A stretch of DNA of 64,000 nucleotides from assembly GCF_050269735.1 (NCBI RefSeq), contig NZ_JBNNIX010000001.1, positions 1,485,278 to 1,549,277 on the forward strand, written 5' to 3'. This document shows positions 8,316-17,333 of the stretch, in pieces. The stretch is from Paenisporosarcina sp050269735 (lineage in GTDB: Bacteria; Bacillota; Bacilli; Bacillales_A; Planococcaceae). The position numbers and the translations under genes are program-made. The notes under the pieces were generated by a model that was given only the letters and a program-made list of their open reading frames with translations, was not told the origin of the DNA and ran no database searches. Numbering within the stretch: position 1 is the first letter of the stretch; every line of letters begins with the position of its first letter.

Positions 8316-9032
8316 ATGTCGGAACATATTGCTGTATTAGTGGTAGATGACGAAGACCGCATTCGTCGATTATTAAAAATGTATTTAGAGCGTGAAGGAT
8401 ATGAAGTGGACGAAGCTGAAAATGGAGCCATGGCATTGGAAATGGCACTTGAAAAAGAATATCACTGTATTCTTCTTGATGTGATGATGCCGGAAAAAGA
8501 CGGTATGGAAGTGCTGTCAGAACTTCGTGAACAGAAAGCAACACCGATTCTTTTATTAACGGCGAAGGGCGAAGAAGCGAACCGGGTTCAAGGATTTGAA
8601 CTAGGAGCTGACGATTACATAGTAAAACCATTTAGTCCGCGCGAAGTCGTTCTTCGTGTGAAAGCTGTTTTAAGACGTTCCGTGACAATTTCACCAATTT
8701 CATCAACTTCTTCTTCAAAAGATTTAGTTGTATTTCCGCATTTAACGATTGATCATGATGCACATCGTGTTACTGCAGATGGAACAGAAGTGAACTTAAC
8801 TCCTAAAGAATATGAGTTATTATACTTTTTGGCAAAATCGCCCGATAAAGTTTTTGATCGAGAACAATTGCTGAAAGAAGTATGGCACTACGATTTCTTT
8901 GGTGATTTGAGAACAGTTGATACCCATGTAAAACGGTTACGCGAAAAATTGAACCGCGTTTCTGAAAAAGCGGCCAAAATGATTGTGACGGTTTGGGGAG
9001 TAGGTTATAAATTCGAGGTAGTCAATGAATAG
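8316..9032 (+). CDS. resD: Response regulator ResD (OmpR family)
   Basis: The 238-residue regulator has a receiver domain with the acidic pair D11-D12, phospho-acceptor D55 (ILLDVMMP), T82 and K104. The C-terminal winged helix of OmpR type contains LTPKEYELLYFLAKSPDKVFDREQLL and RTVDTHVKRLREKL. The TAKGEEANRVQGFELGADDYIVKPFSPREV stretch is ResD-like; each of these motifs is quoted in parts of the whole. ResD activates aerobic and anaerobic respiration genes, including resABC. The ATG at 8316 with AAAGGGG upstream is preferred over the in-frame ATG at 8283. Overlaps resE by 8 bases. Confidence 0.93.
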   Translation: MSEHIAVLVVDDEDRIRRLLKMYLEREGYEVDEAENGAMALEMALEKEYHCILLDVMMPEKDGMEVLSELREQKATPILLLTAKGEEANRVQGFELGADDYIVKPFSPREVVLRVKAVLRRSVTISPISSTSSSKDLVVFPHLTIDHDAHRVTADGTEVNLTPKEYELLYFLAKSPDKVFDREQLLKEVWHYDFFGDLRTVDTHVKRLREKLNRVSEKAAKMIVTVWGVGYKFEVVNE

Positions 9033-10806
9033 AATATGGAACAGCGTTGTCGGGAAGCTATGGGTAACCATATTGCTTCTCGTTTCGTTTGTATTGTTTA
9101 TTATTACAGTTTTGATGTTGGAGTTTTTAGGTAACTATCATAGCGAGCAGGCTGAAGCTTCCTTACGACAGGAAGCGAGTACAATTGCCACGATCGTTGA
9201 TGATCATGAAAATGTGGATACATCACTCTCTATCATTTCGGACATACTTGGACCTGAAACTAATGCTCTGATTGCAAAGGAGCCCCGTGAAGTGTCACTG
9301 GCTTTGCATGAAGGAGAAAATGGCGAAGAAATAAAGTCACAGATCATGAATGATCAAACTCTCGGGGAAGTATTTGAATCGTCACAACCGATTTTAAAAG
9401 AAATGATGCTGCCTTCCCTTCAGAATAAAAACCAAATGGAGTCATTTATCGTATTGGCTTCTCCATTAAATGTTGAAAATGAAGTCCATGGAGCCGTATT
9501 CATTTACCAAAGTTTGGATGTTATACACGAGACCACAAAAGAAACGACGAATATCGTCTTTCTTTCAGCGTTTATCGCATTTATATTGACAACTTTTTTT
9601 GCTTTTTTCCTTTCTACCCGTATCACATCACCACTGCGGAAAATGCGTGAAGCTGCTTTTGAATTATCCAAAGGAAACTTTGATACAAAACTGCCAGCAC
9701 ATCAAAATGATGAAATTGGCCAATTGGCAAATGCATTTAACCAGATGGGAAGACAATTGAAGCACCACCTGGAAGTGATTAATCAGGAGAAAGAGCAACT
9801 GTCCAGCATTTTAACGTCCATGACAGATGCGGTTATAACATTTAATCGAGATCATACAATTTTATTGAGTAATCCCCAAGCTGAAAAAATGTTACAAAAA
9901 TGGTTTTTCCGTATGGGAACGAACAATGGTCAACCAATCCCAATCGAAATGGATCACATGCTGGACCATGTCCTTCATTTGGAAGAAGAAATCAATGAAG
10001 AACTGGAGATGGAAGGCAGTTACTTTGCCATATCAATCAGTCCATTGTATAGCGGTGATTCCATCAGAGGAGCCGTTGCTGTATTGCGAGATATGACAGA
10101 ACAGCACCGTTTGGATCGTTTGCGCTCTGACTTCATCGCCAATGTATCACATGAACTCAGAACTCCTATTGCGATGTTGCAAGGGTATAGCGAAGCAATA
10201 ATGGATGATGTTGTGTCGACAGAAGAAGAACGAGACGAAATGATTAAAATTATTTATGAAGAATCGCAACGAATGGGACGTCTAGTAACCGACTTGTTGG
10301 ATTTAGCAAGAATGGAATCAGGGCGGATGCGACTATATAAAGATAATGTTGCCGTTGTCCCAGTAATCGAAAGGATTACACAAAAATTTGCACAAGTGGC
10401 GAAGGAATCCCATATTACGTTGAAATTCGATTCTGCTGTTTCTAGACTGTTAACTGCAGAAGTGGATGAAGATCGAATTGAACAAGTTTTGACCAATCTG
10501 ATAGATAATGCAATCCGCCATACTCCGAATGAAGGAAAAGTATCGGTCCATGTCGAACAACACAATGCATTCGTGAAAATTAGTGTAGAAGACACAGGTT
10601 CAGGAATCCCGGCAGAAGATTTGCCGTTTGTCTTTGAGCGTTTTTATAAGGCAGATAAATCGAGAACAAGAGGAAAAGGTGGAACTGGTTTGGGTCTCGC
10701 TATAGCAAAAAATATGGTGGAAGCCCATGATGGCACGATTACTGTACTTAGTGAAGAAAATATTGGAACCAATTTTACTTTTACATTACCAATAAAAAAG
10801 ATGTAA
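9025..10806 (+). CDS. resE: Sensor histidine kinase ResE
   Basis: The 593-residue kinase has two transmembrane spans (about 10-32 and 172-196) flanking an extracytoplasmic sensor, then a HAMP linker (about 195-250), a PAS domain (about 255-365), a HisKA domain with phospho-acceptor His376 in HELRTP, and a HATPase domain with N, G1 (DTGSGIP) and G2 (GTGLGL) boxes. It phosphorylates ResD in response to oxygen/redox state. Its 3' end carries the sigX-type promoter of the following gene. Confidence 0.93.
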   Translation: MNRIWNSVVGKLWVTILLLVSFVLFIITVLMLEFLGNYHSEQAEASLRQEASTIATIVDDHENVDTSLSIISDILGPETNALIAKEPREVSLALHEGENGEEIKSQIMNDQTLGEVFESSQPILKEMMLPSLQNKNQMESFIVLASPLNVENEVHGAVFIYQSLDVIHETTKETTNIVFLSAFIAFILTTFFAFFLSTRITSPLRKMREAAFELSKGNFDTKLPAHQNDEIGQLANAFNQMGRQLKHHLEVINQEKEQLSSILTSMTDAVITFNRDHTILLSNPQAEKMLQKWFFRMGTNNGQPIPIEMDHMLDHVLHLEEEINEELEMEGSYFAISISPLYSGDSIRGAVAVLRDMTEQHRLDRLRSDFIANVSHELRTPIAMLQGYSEAIMDDVVSTEEERDEMIKIIYEESQRMGRLVTDLLDLARMESGRMRLYKDNVAVVPVIERITQKFAQVAKESHITLKFDSAVSRLLTAEVDEDRIEQVLTNLIDNAIRHTPNEGKVSVHVEQHNAFVKISVEDTGSGIPAEDLPFVFERFYKADKSRTRGKGGTGLGLAIAKNMVEAHDGTITVLSEENIGTNFTFTLPIKKM

Positions 10807-10827
10807 CTTTTTATTTAGTGCAACGAC
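10802..10827 (+). promoter_or_regulatory. Sigma-X (ECF) autoregulatory promoter
   Basis: TGTAAC (10802-10807), exactly 16 bases, then CGAC (10824-10827): the known sigma-X promoter consensus of Bacillus, placed 25 bases before the sigX start codon. The -35 element overlaps the resE stop codon (10804-10806). This fits autoregulation of sigX-rsiX. The match is seen directly; use by SigX is inferred. Confidence 0.8.
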
Positions 10828-10851
10828 TAATTTTATGAACGGGGGGAGTTC

Positions 10852-11394
10852 ATGAATGACTCCGTTTTTCACCGGCTTTATGACCAATATCATCAGGACG
10901 TTTTTCAGTTCTTGCTATATATGGTTAAAAATAGACAAACAGCCGAAGATTTAATGCATGAAGTATACGTTAGGGTGTTAAAAGCATACAGCAGATTCGA
11001 AGGAAAAAGTTCCGAAAAGACTTGGTTATTTTCGATTGCAAAAAACGTGGCGATCGATCATTTTCGAAAGTCTTCCGTACGCAAGCGTCATGCTTTTGAC
11101 TTTTTTGATTGGGAAAAACAAGAGCTAAGATCGAATGAAGCTTTACCTGATGAATTGGTCGAAATGAATGATGAAATGAAACAAATGTTAGAAGCATTAG
11201 ATGAATGCACAGGCGATCAGAAAATGGTCATCGTCATGAGATATTTCCAGGATTTATCCATTATGGAAACTTCACAAGTTCTCGGTTGGACTGAAGGAAA
11301 AGTAAAGACCACACAACACCGTGCAATCCATAAACTAAGGGATCGCTTGTCAGGGCATTCGGATAGGAGGCAAGTTCACGATGAGCAACAATAA
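10852..11394 (+). CDS. sigX: ECF RNA polymerase sigma factor SigX
   Basis: The 180-residue ECF sigma factor contains region 2 (about 8-75, with LYDQYHQDVFQFLLYMVKN and EDLMHEVYVRVLKA) and region 4 (about 115-170, with the helix-turn-helix VLGWTEGKVKTTQHRAIHKL). SigX in Bacillus controls envelope genes affecting surface charge. It is preceded by a GGGGGGAG ribosome site and a perfect sigma-X promoter. Location downstream of resE and before its anti-sigma factor is the same as in B. subtilis. It overlaps rsiX by 14 bases. Confidence 0.93.
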   Translation: MNDSVFHRLYDQYHQDVFQFLLYMVKNRQTAEDLMHEVYVRVLKAYSRFEGKSSEKTWLFSIAKNVAIDHFRKSSVRKRHAFDFFDWEKQELRSNEALPDELVEMNDEMKQMLEALDECTGDQKMVIVMRYFQDLSIMETSQVLGWTEGKVKTTQHRAIHKLRDRLSGHSDRRQVHDEQQ

Positions 11395-12619
11395 TTGGAG
11401 TGAACAGAAGATTGACGAGTTACTTAGCCAAGTGCCCCAAATACATGATACACGCTCCAAAGACGATGTATTTAAACGACTGCAACAGGATCCAAGATTG
11501 GCTGATGTTAAGAAAGAAAAACGTAAACAGTGGATTCCACCAGCTGTGGCAGTTGCTGCAATGGTAACATTGACTGTGCTTGTTGCTAGTTATATTAATA
11601 ATCCCCAACATTCGGAAAAGGCCACGTCAGAAATGGGAGTCACAGAAGACTCGGCTGACATGGTAAAAGAAGGGGCTGAGGAATCCACTTCTATGATGAA
11701 AAACACAGAAATGGAAGAGTCAGCACCTGCGAGCAGTCAAGGGATAACCAGTACTGAGAAAACCTCAGCTGTACTTGTAAATCAAGATCCAATGCTTACA
11801 TCTGCTTATCCTGCTGATACGAAAGATCATACAGTATTTCATATTGGTATGGTATCCAATGATGCAATCGTCGTACCTTTAACAGTACTTATTCCAACTC
11901 GTACGATTAAAAACGATTTTGGAGATGAAAAGCCAACAAGTCTTGAATTATACAACCAATATGCTGCACAAATAGTGGAACCAGCACTAGGATTCGCAGA
12001 ATACCATCCATATCAAGGACAATTTAGTGAACAACAAAATCAATTGATTCATAAATTACCGGCCGAACATGATTACGATTTATCAAGTGCTACCATTAAC
12101 ACGTTTGACGAATCGATTATGGAAACGTTTTATGGATATAGCCAAGTCGTATTCCAAAATGAAGATGGTAGTCAAGCGTATTTTGATCAAGTAGGCCCTA
12201 AGAAACCTGAACAATTGAGGAGCGGCAACACATTTTCAAGTTTTTATCTGTATACGAACCAGCAAGGGAATCAATTCTTAGTTCCTAATTTAAATAAAAC
12301 TCATTCGGACATCCAAATTGCTATGACTGAAATGAAAACCACGCAAAGTGATTATCTTAAGAGTGTAATTCCGGAGGGTATTGACTACGAGGTTCGTGAC
12401 GAAGACGGGACAAATCATATTAAATTCACACAGCAACTGAACTTGGAACAGATGGACCCGCAAGCAGCTTCTCACTTAATCGAAGGAATATTATTAACAA
12501 ATGGAAGCTTCGGTGAAGAAGTTCAGTTTGAAAATATAGTACCTTTAAATTGGAAGGGCTTCGATTTCTCTAAGCCAATACCACGTCCCATTGGAGCGAA
12601 TAAATTTATTTGGGAATAA
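11381..12619 (+). CDS. rsiX: Anti-sigma-X factor RsiX
   Basis: A 412-residue bitopic membrane protein: a cytoplasmic segment of about 50 residues, one transmembrane span (about 51-72, WIPPAVAVAAMVTLTVLVAS), a low-complexity Ser/Glu/Met-rich linker (about 77-125) and a large extracytoplasmic domain. This architecture and the position after sigX identify it as RsiX, which holds SigX inactive at the membrane. The start codon lies inside the sigX 3' end with AGGAGG upstream, so the two are coupled. Confidence 0.9.
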   Translation: MSNNNWSEQKIDELLSQVPQIHDTRSKDDVFKRLQQDPRLADVKKEKRKQWIPPAVAVAAMVTLTVLVASYINNPQHSEKATSEMGVTEDSADMVKEGAEESTSMMKNTEMEESAPASSQGITSTEKTSAVLVNQDPMLTSAYPADTKDHTVFHIGMVSNDAIVVPLTVLIPTRTIKNDFGDEKPTSLELYNQYAAQIVEPALGFAEYHPYQGQFSEQQNQLIHKLPAEHDYDLSSATINTFDESIMETFYGYSQVVFQNEDGSQAYFDQVGPKKPEQLRSGNTFSSFYLYTNQQGNQFLVPNLNKTHSDIQIAMTEMKTTQSDYLKSVIPEGIDYEVRDEDGTNHIKFTQQLNLEQMDPQAASHLIEGILLTNGSFGEEVQFENIVPLNWKGFDFSKPIPRPIGANKFIWE

Positions 12620-12662
12620 ATTGTGAAACGTATTTAATTAAATGTTGAAAAAAATTAAAAAT

Positions 12663-12714
12663 AAAAAAGAACCAGTAGTAGGCTCAAGTAGTTTACAAAT
12701 GGTTCTTTTTTTCT
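12663..12714 (+). terminator. Terminator after rsiX
   Basis: A-rich stem AAAAAAGAACCA pairs with TGGTTCTTTTTT across a loop of about 25 bases, ending in a run of T. It lies directly before the FMN riboswitch. Confidence 0.75.
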
Positions 12715-12742
12715 TATAGTATACAATGTAAGTTAATAATGA

Positions 12743-12873
12743 TTCATCTTCGGGGCAGGGTGAAATTCCCGATCGGCGGTAATAGAAGAATGTTTTCTTG
12801 AGCCCGCGAGCCGTAAGGCAGGATTTGGTGTGATTCCAAAGCCGACAGTATAGTCTGGATGGGAGAAGGTGAA
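12743..12873 (+). promoter_or_regulatory. FMN riboswitch (RFN element)
   Basis: All the conserved RFN blocks are present in order: GGGGCAGGGTGAAATTCCCG, then GATCGGCGGTAAT, GAGCCCGCGAGCC, GGCAGGATTTGGTG, GATTCCAAAGCCGACAGT and GTCTGGATGGGAGAAGGTG. The closing P1 helix pairs the TCATCTTC and GAGAAGGTGA ends. FMN binding represses the downstream riboflavin transporter, ribU. A hairpin with a T tail follows at 12934-12966. Confidence 0.96.
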
Positions 12874-12933
12874 GGTGCGGTCGTTTTTCGTTCTGTCATT
12901 TAACGAGACGCCTATTTAAGTGCGCCTTTCTAC

Positions 12934-12966
12934 TCCCTTGAGCGATAACGGCTTAAGGGATTTTTG
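12934..12966 (+). terminator. Riboswitch-controlled terminator before ribU
   Basis: TCCCTTGAG (12934-12942) pairs with CTTAAGGGA (12952-12960) and is followed by TTTTT. It lies between the FMN aptamer and ribU, so it is the probable expression platform for attenuation when FMN is abundant. Confidence 0.8.
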
Positions 12967-13027
12967 ATGGGACAAAACGAACGAACTTTTCTTCTTGTGG
13001 AGTGAATCGACAAAAGGAGAGAGTTTT

Positions 13028-13606
13028 ATGAAGAACAACAAATTACGTGTCATGATTGCCGTAGCGATGTTAAGTAGTATTTCATTTGTCTTGATGCTAT
13101 TTAATTTCCCTTTACCTGCTTTACCACCATTTTTAAAAGTCGATTTCAGCGATGTGCCAGCGCTAATTGCGGCCATTACAATGGGACCTGTAGCTGGTAT
13201 TTTAGTTGCGCTGTTTAAAAATGTTTTATATTGGATTTTTAGTGGAAGTCCAACAGGCGTACCTGTAGGGGAAATGGCCAATTTTGCAACGAGCATTTTA
13301 TTCATGCTTCCGGTTTATGCAATTTATCGTAAAGTTTCAAATACGAAAGGTTTGGCAATCGGCCTATTTGTAGGTATTCTTGCCATGGCAATCGGAATGA
13401 GCGTGTTAAATTATGCGGTATTTTTACCGATGTACACTTATTTCTTGAACATGCCAGCACTTACTGGCTCAGCAATGCGTGATACAATTGTGCTAGGAAT
13501 TTTACCATTTAACTTAATTAAAGGGTTGCTGTTGTCTGCCATCATCATTGTATTATTCAAAACGATGAAAACATGGTTAGATAAACAACGAGCTCAATTT
13601 TCATAA
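13028..13606 (+). CDS. ribU: Riboflavin transporter, ECF S-component (RibU/FmnP)
   Basis: The 192-residue membrane protein has about six hydrophobic helices and the RibU-type N-terminal block FNFPLPALPPFLKVDFSDVPALI, with the internal FKNVLYWIFSGSPTGVPVGEMANF; both are recognised in parts. It binds riboflavin and works with the energising ECF module (EcfAA'T), which is not in the window. The FMN riboswitch directly upstream confirms the substrate. The ATG at 13028 with AAAGGAGAG upstream is chosen over the earlier in-frame start at 12995. Confidence 0.94.
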   Translation: MKNNKLRVMIAVAMLSSISFVLMLFNFPLPALPPFLKVDFSDVPALIAAITMGPVAGILVALFKNVLYWIFSGSPTGVPVGEMANFATSILFMLPVYAIYRKVSNTKGLAIGLFVGILAMAIGMSVLNYAVFLPMYTYFLNMPALTGSAMRDTIVLGILPFNLIKGLLLSAIIIVLFKTMKTWLDKQRAQFS

Positions 13607-13661
13607 TCATAATTATTAATAGGCTTTGATAAAGATTACTAGATATTAAAGTCAAGAATAT

Positions 13662-13695
13662 AAAAAAAGCTGCGAATCATATTCGCAGCTTTTTT
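13662..13695. terminator. Bidirectional terminator between ribU and fer
   Basis: A near-perfect A/T-flanked stem: AAAAAAAGCTGCGAAT (13662-13677), loop CAT, then ATTCGCAGCTTTTTT (13681-13695). Poly-T follows on either strand, serving the convergent ribU and fer genes. Confidence 0.9.
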
Positions 13696-13944
13696 CTATT
13701 CGTATTTTAATGCGTCTCCGTCAAATGATTCTTCGGCAACTTTGATTGAATCCGTTGGGCAGCCTTCAAATGCATCTTGCATATCTTCTTCTAGTTCATC
13801 TGGAACTTGAGTAGTTCCCATGTTATCATCTAAAATAACAAAGGCAATGCCTTCATCATCATAATCGTAAATATCAGGTGCAGCTGCGCCACATGCGCCA
13901 CAAGCGATACAAGTATCTTTATCTACAATGGTATACTTCGCCAT
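13696..13944 (-). CDS. fer: 4Fe-4S ferredoxin
   Basis: An 82-residue acidic protein with a single 4Fe-4S cluster motif, C12-IA-C15-GA-C18 and C62-P. It is an electron carrier of the small Bacillus ferredoxin type, the electron donor for several reductases and P450s in relatives. The ATG at 13944 with GGAGAGG upstream gives the canonical MAKYTIVDKDTCIACGAC start; the longer upstream frame is not conserved in character. The divergent neighbour is ypbB, as in B. subtilis. Confidence 0.94.
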   Translation of the reverse strand: MAKYTIVDKDTCIACGACGAAAPDIYDYDDEGIAFVILDDNMGTTQVPDELEEDMQDAFEGCPTDSIKVAEESFDGDALKYE

Positions 13945-14052
13945 GTCAAAACCTCTCCTTTTTCTCCGTTCGCTTGAAAAAGCTTTCGTATTTATTCTAA
14001 TCATGTTTTCCTCAATTTTCAACCTAAATACTAATAAATTGGAGGAAGTCTT

Positions 14053-15090
14053 GTGCTATTCCAACAAATCATCTTACATATAGTTGATCGAATGAACGAA
14101 GAACGAACAATTTCGGCTCCATTTCATTTGATCAGAGGTAAACGTTCGGGACAAACAATTCAAGATGTGAAAATCTATCGTCTGACAAACTACTTTTCTC
14201 TTTTTCCGAAACTTACAAAGACAACCTATGATGATCACGTACAACAAATGATTCAATTAAAATGGATAGTCATTGACGAGAAGGCTATTCCAAAGCTGAC
14301 AAGCTCTGGAAAAGTGAAATTGATGGATATGCCGCAACTAAAGTTAAATGGTTGGTTATATAGAGGCAATGAGCGCATCTTCTTTCAACGTCTGTCTTTA
14401 ATCACCCAAACATTATCTCATATACATGCGAAGAAGTGGTCATTTACACCAATTCAAAAAGACGAAAAAATACAACTTTGGGTCCGTCATTTCTTACAAA
14501 ACTTCTCTTATAAGTCAGAAGAGTTCGTTAATCAATATTATCAAGAATTGCTCAGTCTGTTTCAATCGGACAAACTTTCCGAACTCCATTTAGTCCTACT
14601 CACCCACCGATTAAATGGATATGGGGTGAGCGGGGTAACATGGCAACAATTATCCCATGCATTGCAAGAAGATGAAATTGACCTACAAATTCTTCTGCAA
14701 GAAAGTTTACATATTCTACTTGATGAAATTTCGAACAGGCAGTCTTTAAATATTTTAACGAGTATGTCAGAGGGCATCAAGTCTTCAACTCCATTAACTG
14801 AATCGGCAAAGAAAACGTCAGATCTTTTCAAGAAAGGCTATTCATTTGAGGAAATCAGTTCGATTCGTCAGCTTAAAAAAAGTACAATCGAAGATCATTT
14901 CGTAGAGATGGCGATGAATGGAACATTAACTTCTGTCCAGTTGTTTTTTCCAAATGAGGATGTAACGTCATTGATGCACGATATTAAAAAACAAAAAACA
15001 AAAAAATTACGGACGTTAAAGGAATTATTTCCTAATTATACGTACTTTCAATTAAGATTGCTTTTGGCTATTGGAGGGAATGAGAATTGA
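14053..15090 (+). CDS. ypbB: YpbB-like helix-turn-helix protein
   Basis: A 345-residue cytoplasmic protein, mainly helical, with a C-terminal helicase-associated helix-turn-helix (about 250-340, containing KKGYSFEEISSIRQLKKSTIEDHFVEM). It has no catalytic motif that I recognise. It lies directly before recQ and overlaps its start (TTGA), the same pairing as ypbB-recQ in B. subtilis, which suggests a role with the helicase. GTG start with TTGGAGGAAG upstream. Confidence 0.82.
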   Translation: MLFQQIILHIVDRMNEERTISAPFHLIRGKRSGQTIQDVKIYRLTNYFSLFPKLTKTTYDDHVQQMIQLKWIVIDEKAIPKLTSSGKVKLMDMPQLKLNGWLYRGNERIFFQRLSLITQTLSHIHAKKWSFTPIQKDEKIQLWVRHFLQNFSYKSEEFVNQYYQELLSLFQSDKLSELHLVLLTHRLNGYGVSGVTWQQLSHALQEDEIDLQILLQESLHILLDEISNRQSLNILTSMSEGIKSSTPLTESAKKTSDLFKKGYSFEEISSIRQLKKSTIEDHFVEMAMNGTLTSVQLFFPNEDVTSLMHDIKKQKTKKLRTLKELFPNYTYFQLRLLLAIGGNEN

Positions 15091-16538
15091 CTTCACATCT
15101 GGAAAAAGTATTATTTAATAAATTTGGTTACAGCAAGTTCAGGCCTGGTCAGAAAGAAATCATTCAAAGCGTTTTAAATAAAGAAGATGTTCTTGCAATT
15201 TTACCGACAGGGATGGGTAAATCACTTTGTTATCAAGTGCCGGGATATCTTTTGCCGTATAGTGTCATAATTATTTCTCCATTGCTTTCCCTGATGCAAG
15301 ATCAAGTGGATCAGTTGAAGAAAATGGGGGAAAAGAGAGTCGTGGCTATGAATTCATTTTTGACGCCTCTTGAAAAAAATTTACTTTTGCAGAAATTGGA
15401 TACATACAAGTTCATTTTTTTATCACCTGAAATGATGATGCAAGAACCTGTGAAAGCAAAACTCCAGACTATGCCCATTTCTCTTGTTGTTGCAGATGAA
15501 GCACATTGTATATCACAATGGGGATTTGACTTCAGACCGGATTATCTACGATTAAGCGATTGGTTATCCTTCAAAGGACGACCACCAGTTTTAGCTTTAA
15601 CAGCAACTGCTACACCAAAAGTAATAAATGATATCACCAATCAATTAAATTTGGCGACGCCTTCGATCCATATTCAATCACTAGACAGACCGAACATCAG
15701 ATATGAAGCGATTGAAGTCGTTTCTCAGGAGAATAAATTTGAGCATATCGCTGCACAAATAAATCAGTTCACGGGTCCAGGTATTTTATATACTCAGTCA
15801 CGGAAGAAAGCAGACGAATACGCGCTTAAATTAAGTTCAATGGGCATACGCATTGCCTCCTATCATGCAGGGATGGAGCAAGTTGATCGGATGTTTATTC
15901 AACAGCAGTTTTTAAATGGGGAAGTTGAATGGGTATGTGCGACCAATGCCTTTGGAATGGGTGTACATAAAGATGATGTCCGTCAAATCATTCATGATCA
16001 TTTTCCATCTTCAATTTCCAATTATGCCCAGGAAGTGGGTCGTGCGGGAAGAGATGGTCTTGATTCACTGGCCACACTGTTTTTTACACGTGATGATGAA
16101 GATCATTCCATTTTCGTGGCTACGAACGATTTTCCAGACGAATCACATGTCAGGATGTATAAAGAGTTTCAGCAAAATGAACAACTTCCTGGTCAGCTTG
16201 TTGAGATGGGCATGTTATCAGAAACACATGTCCGTATCTTAACCTATTGGTTACCACGTAAATCAGCCGAAGAGACGATTCATATATTGCACCAATTAAA
16301 ACAGCAAAAGATCAATCAGATATATTTAATGAAAGAAATTCTAACAAATACTTCTTGCATTCGACAGCAAATCATTGAAGTATTTGGGCAGAAACTGAAC
16401 GAAAGACCATATAATTGTTGTTCGAAGTGCGGGTTAATAAAAGAAGAAGTTGTTAATCAATCAAAAAAGCACGAAAATCAAGGAATCATACAAACATGGG
16501 AAAAAAGAATTTCAGCATTGTTTCAACGAAACAATTAG
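15087..16538 (+). CDS. recQ: ATP-dependent DNA helicase, RecQ family (short, RecS-like)
   Basis: A 483-residue superfamily 2 helicase with Walker A TGMGKS (41-46), DEAH box (137-140), the SAT-like motif ALTATATP, and motif VI QEVGRAGRDG. A cysteine cluster near the C-terminus (CIRQQ...NCCSKCG) is the RecQ zinc-binding region. The HRDC domain of long RecQ proteins is missing, as in B. subtilis RecS. It unwinds DNA with 3'-5' polarity during repair. TTG start overlaps the ypbB stop; GGAGGG lies upstream. Confidence 0.92.
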   Translation: MTSHLEKVLFNKFGYSKFRPGQKEIIQSVLNKEDVLAILPTGMGKSLCYQVPGYLLPYSVIIISPLLSLMQDQVDQLKKMGEKRVVAMNSFLTPLEKNLLLQKLDTYKFIFLSPEMMMQEPVKAKLQTMPISLVVADEAHCISQWGFDFRPDYLRLSDWLSFKGRPPVLALTATATPKVINDITNQLNLATPSIHIQSLDRPNIRYEAIEVVSQENKFEHIAAQINQFTGPGILYTQSRKKADEYALKLSSMGIRIASYHAGMEQVDRMFIQQQFLNGEVEWVCATNAFGMGVHKDDVRQIIHDHFPSSISNYAQEVGRAGRDGLDSLATLFFTRDDEDHSIFVATNDFPDESHVRMYKEFQQNEQLPGQLVEMGMLSETHVRILTYWLPRKSAEETIHILHQLKQQKINQIYLMKEILTNTSCIRQQIIEVFGQKLNERPYNCCSKCGLIKEEVVNQSKKHENQGIIQTWEKRISALFQRNN

Positions 16539-16611
16539 AGGTTTGTTTTACTTTTTCTCCAAATTTCGTCATAATAAATACAGATGAAAAGTAGAATAGG
16601 AGTTTACAGCT

Positions 16612-17259
16612 ATGAATAAAGATGATTATCAAAATAAAATTGAAGAACATCGTAAACCCATACAATTAAATGGTGATGAAAAACTGATTACACGTACTTC
16701 TAGACGTTCAACTAATGTGGCTCCTAAGAAGAATAAAGAAAAACGTAACTTATTGTTACCCATCCTGTTCTTATTCTTTATTTTAATTCCCGTTTCTTTT
16801 CTAATCTATGTATTTGCATTTTATGAGCCGAAGGCAAACGAAACAACCGTTCTTGAAGAGACTCAAGTTCAATATGAACAAAATGAAGAAGACGTTGCGA
16901 GTGAAGAAGATTCTGTTGACACTGAGTCCGAGGTGTCTGCTGGAGAAAACACGAATACAGAGGACACAGAAGTTACAACTGAAGAACAGTCTCCAGAAGA
17001 GTCTTCCGAAGAAGAAGGAACAGCGACCGAAGTAGTAGAAGAACAAACTGAACAAGACACAGAAACTTCAGAGGTCGAAGAACAACCAGAAACTGAACAG
17101 CCAACATCTTCAAAGACGCATGTCGTTCAACCTGGCGAAACACTTTACCGTATAGCGATGAATTATTATAATTCGCCAGATGCTGTCGAAAAAATCAAAT
17201 CTGCAAATGGACTTTCATCAAACTCGATTTCAACTGGTCAAACATTGATTCTTCCATAA
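16612..17259 (+). CDS. ypbE: LysM domain membrane protein (YpbE-like)
   Basis: A 215-residue bitopic protein: basic cytoplasmic N-terminus, one transmembrane span (about 47-70), a long Glu/Thr/Ser-rich spacer (about 75-168) and a C-terminal LysM domain (about 169-215, HVVQPGETLYRIAMNYY). LysM binds peptidoglycan, so the protein is probably anchored in the membrane and reaches into the wall. The biased acidic codons create long open frames on the other strand that are not genes. Position matches ypbE. Confidence 0.88.
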   Translation: MNKDDYQNKIEEHRKPIQLNGDEKLITRTSRRSTNVAPKKNKEKRNLLLPILFLFFILIPVSFLIYVFAFYEPKANETTVLEETQVQYEQNEEDVASEEDSVDTESEVSAGENTNTEDTEVTTEEQSPEESSEEEGTATEVVEEQTEQDTETSEVEEQPETEQPTSSKTHVVQPGETLYRIAMNYYNSPDAVEKIKSANGLSSNSISTGQTLILP

Positions 17260-17333
17260 ATTTTGTATGATAAAGAGGATACATGTGAGTTTTGTAGAAT
17301 AGGTTAGTATTCAAGAAAGATTGAGGTGACAGT

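Noticed and set aside
16801..17060. Minus-strand and alternative-frame ORFs within ypbE
   Set aside because: They are shadows of the Glu/Thr-rich linker codons; the LysM protein frame explains the region.
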